Origin: Ceratotherium simum simum
Lineage: Eukaryota; Chordata; Mammalia; Perissodactyla; Rhinocerotidae
Direction: 5' to 3'
Assembly (NCBI RefSeq): GCF_000283155.1
Contig: NW_004454181.1
Location: 17,697,732-17,761,731, forward strand
Length of the DNA stretch: 64,000 nt
The notes beneath the pieces were generated by a model. That model searched no databases and was not told the DNA's origin. It worked only from the letters and a program-made list of their open reading frames with translations. Of the stretch, positions 21,750 through 31,243 are shown one piece after another. How positions within the stretch are numbered: position 1 is the stretch's first letter; the number at the start of each line of letters is the position of its first letter. Made by a program: the position numbers and the translations under genes.

Positions 21750-24309
21750 GAGATTATTCTGAATTTCCCTCATTGCTTTGCATAATTTCACTGGTTGTGC
21801 TTCAAACACCCTATTTTATTCAACAATTTGTGTTTCTTTTTACAAGTAAAATTATCTCCATTTTACTTAAGGAAGAAGAAAATGAAAATCTCAATATCCA
21901 GACATTTTGAGACTCTTGTTACATGGGAACAGAAATTGGGTATAGTCCCTTGTTTGTGACCGAAATATTTGAATACATTTACAGGAAATTGAGTTGATTT
22001 GTGGAAGCCTGTGTTTTTTTGTATTTGTAATTAGTACTGGGGAAAAAAAATGCAAACCCTAATTTCTAAGACGGCAAAGGAACTTTTCAAAAACAGCAGT
22101 CTTTGCTGATCTATTACAGCCAGCTAGTGATATTGATATGCTATTTTATGATCGGGATTATGAGCTCCCTCATTCCTGCACTTTGATTTAATATAGCACA
22201 AACACCACAATGTTTCTGAAAGCACACAAGTATAAAATCCTCTAGTTACTTGGGCTTACATGGAACCTAAGGGTAAAAACATAATATTGGCCAGTGGAGA
22301 AAAGAGTTTGTTGATTTACTTGTCCATATCTGTGACAAATCCTTTTAAGAGAGAAAAAGGAATTTTGTTCTCTCTAAAAAATTCTTTCAATAAAACTTAC
22401 AGTGTAGGGAGATTTTCCATGTTTATTTCTCTGCTTCTTGTGTTATGCAGTCTATACCACAAGTACCTGCTTTGAGACGAGTCCTTCAGTGCAGAGAAAG
22501 GAAGTTTTCCTAAACCTCATTTGGGACAGAACCTTTTTGTGTGATATATTTTATAACCCTTCCTAAAAAGTAATCAGAATTCTTTATCAGAATTCCTGAA
22601 AAAATACCTGAACAATTATCTGATAGCCTTTAATGAGATTAATAACTCCCTAAGGGAAGTGAAGGCTACCCACCCTCTCTGTGTGTAGTGCCTAACAGCC
22701 TCAAATCAGACCTTTAAACATACGTCTTGCAGTGAGCTTTGTGACTCTCTCCTAATAATTTGTACCTGGACATTCCTTTACATTATTTTCTGTATGTGTC
22801 CATCAAGAGAGAAATCTTTGAATTAGCTTTATTTGGTGTCTCTTCCATTGAGTCTAGTTAGATATAAGTCGTTTTCACATGTTTGTAATCAGTTTGAGAT
22901 GTTAATAGGGTTTCTGAAGAGGGAGACATTACCTGTATCTGGACAAATATAAAACCTTCAAGGATAGACAGTTAACAGGCTGGACTATAAGGATGAGTAA
23001 GATTTTGACAGGCAGAATTGAGAAAGGGAATTCCAAAGAAAGAGGAAAAAGTATAAATTAGTTTTATAATTTTTGCCTCATAATTTCTAACTTTACCCCT
23101 CCATTTATAGTAAAATTGAAAAAAATTTTTTTAAATAAACACTTTAACAGAGTGTCTGAAATCCCTGTCTGAATTTGTGGGAGAAAACACCAATTTTAAA
23201 TCATTCAAAAAATCCTGAGAAGCTAAATAAATATTTAGTTATTTTAAAGCATATAATTTACCTTTTTAAATGCACATGTTAATAATCTAATCTGCTGATA
23301 GATTATAATACCTCTTTTAATCAATACATTAATTAAAAAGATAAATTCCTCAATAATCCTGTATTAAATGTTTACTTATTATATTGAAGTTCCAAGTCTC
23401 ATTCTTTGAATAATATATTGAAGTAGCAGATGGGTTTAAATATTAATATTTATTAGAAACAGTCATTTCAAGATTAAACTTTAGAAATAGAGTAGGTGTT
23501 TTTACATACATACAAAACTCCACAAGCCAAAGGATTAATGTGGACTGTCTTTTACAACACACTTCATATGAAAAGGATTCTACATCAGATCCCTAAACAC
23601 ACAGTTGTTATGTTCCCTTTCCGGTAAATACAAACTCTAGTAATACAGTGAAACTTAGGAAAAAGCTGATACACTAGGTGCAAAAAATATACAAATAGCT
23701 CACTTTCCAAAGTGTTTTTTCTCTCTCCTCAGTGAAAAACTTAAAGCTTTAAAGCAAAGACAAGGGCTGGCCCCGTGGCTTAGCGGTTATGTGTGCGCAC
23801 TCCGCTACTGGCGGCCTGGGTTCGGATCCTGGGTGCGCACCAACGCACTGCCTCTCCGGCCATGCTGAGGCCGCGTCCCACATACAGCAACTAGAAGGAT
23901 GTGCAGCTATGACATACAGTTATCTACTGGGGCTTTGGGGGGAAAAAAAATTAAAAAAAATTAAAGCAAAGACAGCTGAGACAGGCATTAAGTTATACAA
24001 TCCTCCTTTTTCTTTTCTTACAAAACAAAGCAAACAGTCCCTCACATTGGCAAGCTCTTATTGCTGATTGGACGAATCAAATAGGAGCCGGGTTTGGTTA
24101 CCAGCTACACGGCTGGCTCCAGCCAGTTAAACTACAACCACAAAGCTGCTTTACTAAAGCCAATTTCTTGTTTAGGGGCAGTTATTTTGGGAGCTTTTTG
24201 TTGGCACCAAATGCACATCGAACATTTAAATCCAAATATGCTAACAGATGTCTCTAAAGCAAGAGCATTATAAAACCAGATTTTGCTTCAGTTAGGAATA
24301 CTTTTTCCA
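21750..24309. other. Repeat-poor block (one ERE only)
   Basis: About 2.3 kb of DNA outside the ERE at 23763-23960 with no recognisable older repeats, which is unusual here. It contains several A/T-rich, UTR-like stretches but no recognisable exon. A long-open frame at 22260-22475 has no known domain. Confidence 0.5.
23763..23960 (+). mobile_element. ERE SINE, second subtype
   Basis: Head GGGCTGGCCCCGTGGCTTAGCGG and box B GGTTCGGATCC as in the other copies, but the body is the alternative type: CCCACATACAGCAACTAGAAGG, GTTATCTACTGGGGCTTTGG, ending in GGGGGGA(8)TTA(8). Perfect 14-bp target duplication TTAAAGCAAAGACA at 23749-23762 and 23961-23974. Confidence 0.95.
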
Positions 24310-24520
24310 TCCTATTTTACATAAACTTTTAAATTTACAATAATTATAGATTTACAGAAAAATTGCAGATAGTACAGAAAGGGTCCATATACCCCCAAGT
24401 TGCCCATATTATAAACATCTTACATTAATTGGTACAGTCTATTTGTCACAATTGATGAACCGATATTGATATACTATTATTAACTAAAGTCTATATCTTG
24501 TTTGTATTTCCTTAGGTTTT

Positions 24521-24757
24521 TTTTTTTTTTTTTTTGTGAGGAAGATCAGCCCTGAGCTAACATCTGTGCCAATCCTCCTCTTTTCTTGCTGAGGAAGACT
24601 GGCTCTAGGCTAACATCCGTGCCCATCTTCCTCCACTTTATATGAGACGCTGCCACAGCATGGCCTGACAAGCGGTGCATCAGTGTGCGCCTGGGATCGG
24701 AACCTGGGCCACCAGCAGCGGAGTGCGAGCACTTAACTGCCACGGGGCCAGCTCCCC
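24521..24757 (-). mobile_element. ERE SINE, antisense, full length
   Basis: Poly-T at 24521-24535, then GAGGAAGATCAGCCCTGAGC, CCACTTTATATGAGACGC, GGATCGGAACCTGGGCC and a CACGGGGCCAGC head. Flanked by a near-perfect 11-bp duplication (CCTTAGGTTTT at 24510-24520, CCTTAGATTTT at 24758-24768). Confidence 0.95.
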
Positions 24758-25250
24758 CCTTAGATTTTACCTAATCTCCTTTTCCTATTCTAGGATCTCA
24801 TCAAGGATATCACGTTACAATTAGTCGTCGTGTTTCCTTAGGCTCCTCTTAACTCTGACAGTTTCCTTCTTTTTGGTGACCTTGACAGTTTCAAGGAGTA
24901 GTGATCAGGTATTTTATAGAATGTCCCCTAATTGGGATTTGTCTGATGTTTTTCTCATGAATAGACAGGGGTATGGGATTTGGGAAGGAAGATCACAGAG
25001 GCACAAAGTGCCATTCTTATCACATCACATCAGGGTACATGTTATCAACAGTATTTGTTACTGTTGATGTGGACCTTCATCACCTAACTAAGATAGTGTT
25101 TGTCAGGTTTCTCCACTGTAAAGTTAATCTTTTCTTTCTCCCTTTCTGTACTGTGTTCTTTGGAAGGAAGTCACTATGAGCAGCCCACACTTAAGGGATA
25201 GAGAGTTGTGTTCCACTTCTTTGAGGGTAAAGTATCTAAAGGAATTCTTT

Positions 25251-25464
25251 TTTTTTTTTTTAAAGATTTTATTTATTCAGTTTTTTCCCCCCAAAGCCCA
25301 AGTAGATAGCCGTATGTCATAGGTTCACATCCTTCCAGTTGCTGTACGTGGGACTCGGCCTCACGTTGGACGGAGAAGCGGTGCCTCGGGGCGCTCCCGG
25401 GATCCGAACCCGGGCCGCCAGCATCAGAGCGCGCACACTTAACCGCTAAGCCACGGAGCCGGCC
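25251..25464 (-). mobile_element. ERE SINE, second subtype, antisense, little diverged
   Basis: Reverse of the AACTGGAAGGATG-type body: CCCCCCAAAGCCCAAGTAGATAG, CATCCTTCCAGTTGCTGTACG; box B CCGGGATCCGAACCCGGGCC; head TTAACCGCTAAGCCACGGAGCCGGCC. 15-bp flanking duplication CTAAAGGAATTCTTT at 25236-25250 and 25465-25479. Box A and box B match the consensus closely, which points to a young copy. Confidence 0.96.
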
Positions 25465-25516
25465 CTAAAGGAATTCTTTGAAATTCTTCTGGCCAGGAGA
25501 TTTGTCTCATTTCCTC

Positions 25517-25562
25517 CATTTATTTATTTATTTATTTATTTATTATATCATTATTTATTTAC
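25517..25562 (+). repeat. (TTTA)n microsatellite
   Basis: About seven TTTA units, then an interrupted TTATTTATTTAC segment, within the antisense L1 3' UTR, which normally has a short (TTTA)n here. Confidence 0.9.
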
Positions 25563-26892
25563 TTATATTCAGTATGGACTCATGGATATTTTATACTTTG
25601 AGTTATAATCTAATACTAATTTATTTGTTTTATTGTTCAAATTGTTCTGGCTTTAGCTATTAAGGGTTCTTTCAGTTGGCCTCTGTTTCTCTTTGACATA
25701 ACCCCATCATTGTGGGGTTTTTTTTGTTTTGTTTTGTTTTTTGCTTTTTTTTAGCACTTTCTAACTTTCTGGCCCTAACAGATATGGTAGGCCCATCTTG
25801 TGTATTTTCTGCCCCAATTCTAAAATCAGCCATTTCTCCAAGGAGCTCTGTTACCTTTTAATGGAGAATAGTATGAGAAACCAGTATCTGGGTACCAGGT
25901 GTGCTGGTTTCCACTGGGGTGTGCTTGCTTGTAGGTCTTCTCAGCTGACAGAACAAGGAAATATGTGTGTATGCTAATCCATATATATATACACAGATAT
26001 TTATAGATATTTCTATATGTAACCATCAGTACCTATATTAAGCTAAATATGAGTTCATACTTATGTCTCCAACTCTAATCCATTACCACATGGACCATTC
26101 TAGCCTTCTTACCTTGCTTATCTCTAACCTCTCTCTCCATCAGTAAGAAACCTGGCTCCCACCATCCACCATCCGTTTATTTAATTGTTCATTTTCAATA
26201 TACATGTAAAGGAGTTTCAATGTTTTTAAGCCATGCTGCCGTGGGAAACAACCTTATCAGCTAGACCATTGTGCTTATGTGCTATTTCTTTTGCCTTTAG
26301 TCTTAGAGACTACTGATTTCCAAAGTTAGTTAGGTCAACACTGTTTTCCCCTACCGACTTAAATAAGATTCTTTCCTACATTTGTAACATAGCTAAATTA
26401 TTTCATCATGGTCTGCATTCCATCCTGAGATCCCCCAACCTTCTAAATTTTTTAAAATTTGTATATTAAAGTTTACTCTTGGTGCTATAAAATTTTAAGT
26501 ACTTAAATTCATAGTGTCATGCATCCACTATTACAGTATCATACAGAATAGTTTCACCACCCTAAAAATATCTCCTATACTTTATTGAATATCCCCCTCC
26601 TTGATTTTTTTTCAATTTAAATTGTTTGGGTCTACAACCTTCTAGTAAGCAATTTTATAGTGAAGGCCATTTTTCAAATTAATATAATTTGGAGAAGAGC
26701 CTGAAAACCTGGGTCTCTCTGTCTCTCTGAAAAATCAGGGTCTGAGTAGGACAAGTTCAAGCTCACTTGAAAACTGGAACAGAAAAGAGAGCAAAAGGAA
26801 AACATGAGAGCACTCACAATAAATATCACTCATTTTATAATGTCTTGAACAAGCTATAATGTGTCATTTCTTCAATTTGTAAAGAGCCAAGT

Positions 26893-26995
26893 TCATTAAT
26901 TCAATAAATGTTTATTGAGCACCTACAATGAGTGAGATATCATTAGGCATAGGGGATCTGGTCCTGTCTAATATACACTCCCTGCTTTAAAAAGG
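26893..26995 (-). repeat. LINE-2 3' end, antisense
   Basis: TTCATTAATTCAATAAATGT, TTTATTGAGCACCTACAATGAG, CATAGGGGATCTGGTCCTGT: L2 3' terminus in reverse. Confidence 0.75.
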
Positions 26996-27062
26996 ATTTC
27001 ATCTCATAGCTCTTTATCACTAGATTTTCATTACCTTCCAGGGACATTCAAGCAATGTTAGA

Positions 27063-27515
27063 AAGAGCTTCACAGCAGTCAAGATACAAGTTCAAATGCT
27101 GACTGACATTTGGTAACTTATTGACTGTATGATCTTGTCGACAAATGACTCACCGCAGTTTTTTGGTTTCCTCATCTATAAAATGAGATAAGAGGGGCCG
27201 GCCCCCTGGCGTAGCAGTTAAGTGCGTGCGCTCCGCTGCTGGCAGCCCTGGTTCGGATCCCAGGCGTGCACCACCGCTTGTCAGGCCATGCTGTGGCAGC
27301 GTCCCATATAAAGTGGAGGAAGATGGGCACGGATGTTAGCCCAGGGCCAGTCTTCCTCAACAAAAAGAGGAGAATTGGCGTGGATGTTAGCTCAGGGCTG
27401 ATCTTCCTCACAAAAAAAAAAAAGAATGAGATAAGAGCACTCACCTCAGAATTGTTGGAGGGATTATGCGAGCTTGGTCCTGAAGAGTGTCTGGCACATT
27501 ATGACTCTTCAGTAT
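27063..27515 (+). repeat. MIR SINE, sense, split by an ERE
   Basis: The left part (27063-27194) has ACAAGTTCAAATGCTGACTG, TGGTAACTTATTGACTGTATGATCTTG and TTTCCTCATCTATAAAATGAG. The right part (27438-27515) continues CACTCACCTCAGAATTGTTGG, GAGGGATTATGCGAGC and GTGTCTGGCACATTATG. Removing the ERE and one duplication copy restores a continuous MIR. Confidence 0.85.
27195..27424 (+). mobile_element. ERE SINE, full length, inside a MIR
   Basis: GGGCCGGCCCCCTGGCGTAGC head, GGTTCGGATCCCAGG box B, CCCATATAAAGTGGAGG, GTTAGCTCAGGGCTGATC, A-tail. Perfect 13-bp target duplication AATGAGATAAGAG at 27182-27194 and 27425-27437. Confidence 0.96.
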
Positions 27516-27679
27516 GTGATATTCTAGCCTCCACTATTTTACCGTGGGCTAGGACTCATTCACACTTCTTTCAAAGGCAGCACCTTTTTTGTTCTCCCTC
27601 TCAGATTTGATCATGGAATTGTCAAAAGGGTGATAAGATTGCCTTGTAAGATGCAAACCTCTCTCTAAACAATCATCCA

Positions 27680-27800
27680 AGTCATTTTTAAAAACCAAGT
27701 TCCTGGTCCCCGATTCAGATCTACTGCACCAGAATTTCCAGTGTGAGGGATCAGGGTTGGAGGACCTGATGGCCTGTGTTAACAAGCATAGAACGTAATT
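27680..27800. repeat. Possible MER5-type hAT MITE fragment
   Basis: CCCGATTCAGATCTACTGCACCAGAATTTCCAG and CCTGTGTTAACAAGC resemble the internal part of MER5 elements ('CTGAATCAGAATCTCCAGGGG', 'TTTTAACAAGC'). Ends missing. Confidence 0.45.
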
Positions 27801-27954
27801 CTTATCATTATGGAAATTAAGGAAACACTGACAGCATCTTTCTAGATTGCATTCATTGTTGAGAGGCACTATATTCAAGACCTCACAAAAGGAAATGGTA
27901 AGGAAGTGTGGTATAGCAATGATGACAATAAACATATAATGCTGATGGTAGTGG

Positions 27955-28165
27955 TGGCACCAACATTCATTGAGTACTCTGCTGTGTGCCTGGCTCTGAG
28001 CTGAGCAGTTTATAAGCATGATCCAACTGCATCCTCACAATATCTCTGTGAGGTGGACGCTGTTATTTTTCTCTTTTTACAGATGAGTAAATGAGCCTTA
28101 GACAGATTAACTAATTCCTCCAAGGTCATCACTACTAAAGAGTGAAAACCTGTTTTGCCTCACTT
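27955..28165 (-). repeat. MIR SINE, antisense
   Basis: CATTCATTGAGTACTCTGCTGTG, CATCCTCACAATATCTCTGTGAGG, TTTTTACAGATGAGTAAATGAG and CCAAGGTCATCACTAC are MIR in reverse. Confidence 0.85.
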
Positions 28166-28307
28166 CAGAGCCATTTCTCTCAACCACAATAAAAAAATAA
28201 TTATGGACAAAATGTTCAAGATTGGAGACTTGGGTACCGGGCCAGGCTTTAGTCTTGTCTACATGCTCCACTAGACCATAGAATTCAAGTATTTGATAAA
28301 AGAATGA

Positions 28308-28382
28308 TTTTAAGTTGGCCATTTCACATGCCTCAGTTTCCCTCTGTATAAAATGGATGGGAGTTCTAACATTCTGTGGTTC
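28308..28382 (+). repeat. MIR core fragment, sense
   Basis: CATGCCTCAGTTTCCCTCTGTATAAAATGGATGGGAG is the MIR core; flanks are lost. Confidence 0.6.
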
Positions 28383-29139
28383 CCTTTCTTGCCCACTTCC
28401 CCCACTCCTTTGTTTGTTTCAGCCGTAATTAATGTATTAGTTTTCTATCAGAGAAAAAAAATGAGCTGGTAATTCGCACTTTGATTTTCACAATACAACC
28501 TTTCTGATTAGATCATTTAGGTATTCGTTCAATAGGAAAAGGAATTCTGATTCTGAAGATACACAAAGTTCTGAAATTACACAAAGTTATTATTTTTCAC
28601 TATTTCATAAATTAGCTGATTTGAACACTTCAAAATTGTTGAAGCCCCAATCAGGAATTCTGTCTCTGAATTAAGTTGCTATATATTTGGCAAAAAAATT
28701 ATATAGAACTATTTCACCTCAGTAATAGTCATATTGTTCTGATTTTATGTACTCCAATTGGGGCCTATAAACAAACCCAGCAGTTTTTCTTCTGCAAGCC
28801 CCCTTTATGGCTCAGATCTTTCATCAATGCAAAATCTTAAGGCAAGTCCCACTGTCTCTCTAAACTAAAAGTTCACAGCTAGAAAATGATTTAAAAAAAA
28901 ATTAGTTATTGATTTTCAAGATGAATCTCAGTTGTAAAATGTTAAGAATTCTGGAAATACAATTTAAGGCATTTGGAAAGCTCTCTTCTGAGGCTTTTTA
29001 GTTATGATTGGGATGTTTTCTTGATACACTCTCTTTATTTCTGAAACTTGACTGCACTAACAGCAAATTTTAGTATAGTGAAGGGGCTATGTAGATTATC
29101 TATGTAAAAAAACAAAACAAAACAAAAATCTCTAGATAA
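28383..29139. other. Single-copy DNA, nothing recognised
   Basis: No repeat or exon supported; an A(n)CAAAAC simple tract lies at 29106-29126. Confidence 0.5.
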
Positions 29140-29250
29140 GTTACTTTAGGGACTTACCCAAGGTCAAAAAATTAGCTCATGAGAGAGCAAGCACTAGAAC
29201 CCAAAATTTTTGACTCCCACTCTAGAACCTAAGATGCCACTTTGCCTCCC
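29140..29250 (-). repeat. MIR fragment, antisense (weak)
   Basis: TTACCCAAGGTCAAAAAATTAGCTC and GCACTAGAACCCAAAATTTTTGACTC fit the MIR 'CTTGCCCAAGGTCACACAGCTAG ... GAACCCAGG' region in reverse. Confidence 0.55.
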
Positions 29251-29334
29251 TTTCTGCCCAATTCTATAATAACCACATTCAGCAAACAGTCAATATGACT
29301 GTGAAGTACACGTATCACAGAGTTGTCTATTCAA

Positions 29335-30000
29335 CCAAGGCAAACACTTATTGGGGAGAGACTGTTTGTCAAGCAGTGGAGATAAAGAGATGGACCATGG
29401 TTACTGTCTTCAAACCGCTTATCCTCTGGGGAACTAATAAGACAGCCATGTCAAATGTGACAGTAAGGACAGACAGTGCTCTGGGAGAAATGGGACTCTG
29501 GGGGTCTGGAAATATTTCATAGAGGAGCTGCATTGCTGTTGGCCTCAAAGTATATAGGGGAATTTAGATAGATGGGGATATATTGTGAGGGAGGATAGTC
29601 CAGAGAATAGCATGAGCCAAGGCAAGGAAGTGAGGAATTAGAAGACCTACTTCCATAACATAGACTAGTAAACTCAGTGTGGCTGGACACTAATAAGTGT
29701 GGGGGTAGAGTGTAAAAGAAGGTAGGAAAGGCAGCTTGGGACTAATTGAGATTTTGTTCTGAATATGATACAGGGAAATGATTTTATTGTTGCTACTGTT
29801 TTAGCAAAGAAATGACACATTCCAAGCTGTGCTTCAGAAAACCTGAGTATGACAGCAGTGTATGTAGAGGATAACTTTGATTGGGGACTGACTGCAGATA
29901 GGGACATTAGTTAGGAGGTTGTTACCAAAGTCCCGTGAAAGGAACTCGAGGTTTGAATAATGGAAATGGCACAGGGGATGGCAAGGAAGGATGAACGGAT
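29335..30000 (-). repeat. LINE-2, antisense, 3' coding end and 3' UTR
   Basis: CAAACACTTATTGGGGAGAG, GGAGATAAAGAGATGGACCATG, GTGCTCTGGGAGAAATGGGAC, GAATAGCATGAGCCAAGGCAAGGAAG, GTGTGGCTGGACACTAATAAG, GCAAAGAAATGACACATTCC and GTTAGGAGGTTGTTACCAAAG run in the order of the reverse-complemented L2 consensus. No frame survives. Confidence 0.75.
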
Positions 30001-30194
30001 GAGAGCGTCATGGGTGGGCTACCCAGCTGGTTTCCTCCATGGAGGACAAAGTACCAGTGCTGATAACTCCTCAAAAAAGACAGGTAGTGAACTTCAGAGT
30101 TTGTATTCAATAATGGTGCAGCTCTTCATTAGTCCTGCCTCTTTACCCAATAACTGCTGAATAAACAAACGCTTCTTTAGCAGAAAGAGGGTAG

Positions 30195-30390
30195 GATTTC
30201 AATTCAGCAAACTTGGATTTATATCTTGGTTCACCCATTTACAGCTATGTGAACTTGAGCAAGTCACATAACCCCTCAGAGACTCAGTTTCCTATTTTAG
30301 TGGGTTCTTCCTAGTTTAGTGGGTTTTCTTTAGGAAGAAAAAGATTTACAGTGTGCAGCATGTAGTAGGTGTTTGATAAAGGGCAGTTCT
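30195..30390 (+). repeat. MIR SINE, sense, with local duplication
   Basis: GGATTTCAATTCAGCAAACTTGG, GCTATGTGAACTTGAGCAAGTCAC, CCTCAGAGACTCAGTTTCC and a GCATGTAGTAGGTGTTTG tail. TAGTGGGTT occurs twice (30298 and 30318), a small internal duplication. Confidence 0.85.
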
Positions 30391-30896
30391 TGTAATTATT
30401 TGTATCACAGGTGTTCTCATGCAATGGAAAGGGTGGTAGAGACCTTGGAGGACAATAGAAAGAAGTTTGTCCATGGTACAATTCCATCCTGTCTCCTTTT
30501 ACTTTCAACTAAAACGCAACTTGAAGCCATTTTTCACCTTCCTGCTTATACATATTTACACCATATTTGCCAAATATCCTGTTAGTGGAAAATCGATTTT
30601 TCATAGCTTACTTGTATTCTTTTCCAAATGAGAGAAGACTTTCATAGATATTTGTATAAGAGTTAAAATGAAACATGTTCTGCTTACTCCAAGGCTTGAT
30701 TCATCATGACAACCAATACTTTCTGTTACATGTTCAGCAGGCTCCTTCTAACCTGCATTTGCCATTATGCTTCTTGAAACAAATTTGATAAAACAGCACC
30801 ATACATGTTAACAGCTACATTTGAAACTAAATTCAGTTCCTGAGCCACTGCTTGCCTCTTCCTTCCAGAAACAACAACACAGCTCAGAAATAATAA

Positions 30897-31005
30897 CAAT
30901 ATGTGACTTATTGAATGCTTCTTATATGCTCTGAATTTTGCTGAAGTCTTACAAGATGATTTCGTTTAATCACCAAGCAAATCCTAACAATAAGCATGTA
31001 ACAAA
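30897..31005 (-). repeat. MIR fragment, antisense
   Basis: GTGACTTATTGAATGCTTCTTATATGCTCTG and ATTTCGTTTAATCACC...CAAATCCTAACAATAAG match MIR 3' sequence in reverse. Confidence 0.65.
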
Positions 31006-31212
31006 TGCTAGTGGCTAGTAATATTATTGTTGCTACTCTTTGTGGCCTTTTGACTACTGACAATAGCCTGTTTTTTAGGGTTTGTTTTGTTTCTCTGAAC
31101 CTCTATTTTTCCAAGATAACTTTTATTCTTTATTCTTTTATTCCTCAGTTCTGTCCCTTCTCTTTGCCCCATCCTTAATGATGTGGAGGGGCTAGGCCAA
31201 GACCTTTCCATC

Positions 31213-31243
31213 TGCTATGGACTGAATTATGTCCCCCACAAAA
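31213..31243 (+). mobile_element. MLT1-type LTR 5' tip (fragment)
   Basis: TGCTATGGACTGAATTATGTCCCCCAC is the typical start of an MLT1-class LTR; the rest is absent, replaced by the L1 beginning at 31244. Confidence 0.55.

Larger units (their letters stand above)
24310..26640 (-). mobile_element. Old LINE-1 3' UTR, antisense, carrying two EREs
   Basis: A long ancient L1 3' UTR in reverse: ATTTACAGAAAAATTGCAGAT at the poly-A end, then after the first ERE AATGTCCCCTAATTGGG, GTCAGGTTTCTCCACTG, CTTTGGAAGGAAGTCACTATG. After the second ERE come TTTAGCTATTAAGGGTTC, CAGCCATTTCTCCAAGGAGC and CACTGGGGTGTGCTTGC; it ends near CAGTATCATACAGAATAGTTTCACC. No coding part is visible. The right end is approximate. 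Confidence 0.78.

Noticed and set aside
24521..26640. Possible gene 3' UTR on the minus strand (T-rich, AATAAA in reverse)
   Set aside because: Better explained as the 3' UTR of an old antisense L1 with two ERE insertions.
27549..28019. 156-codon minus-strand open frame, longest but one in the window
   Set aside because: Crosses a MER5-like fragment and an antisense MIR; no domain, no splice or codon evidence.
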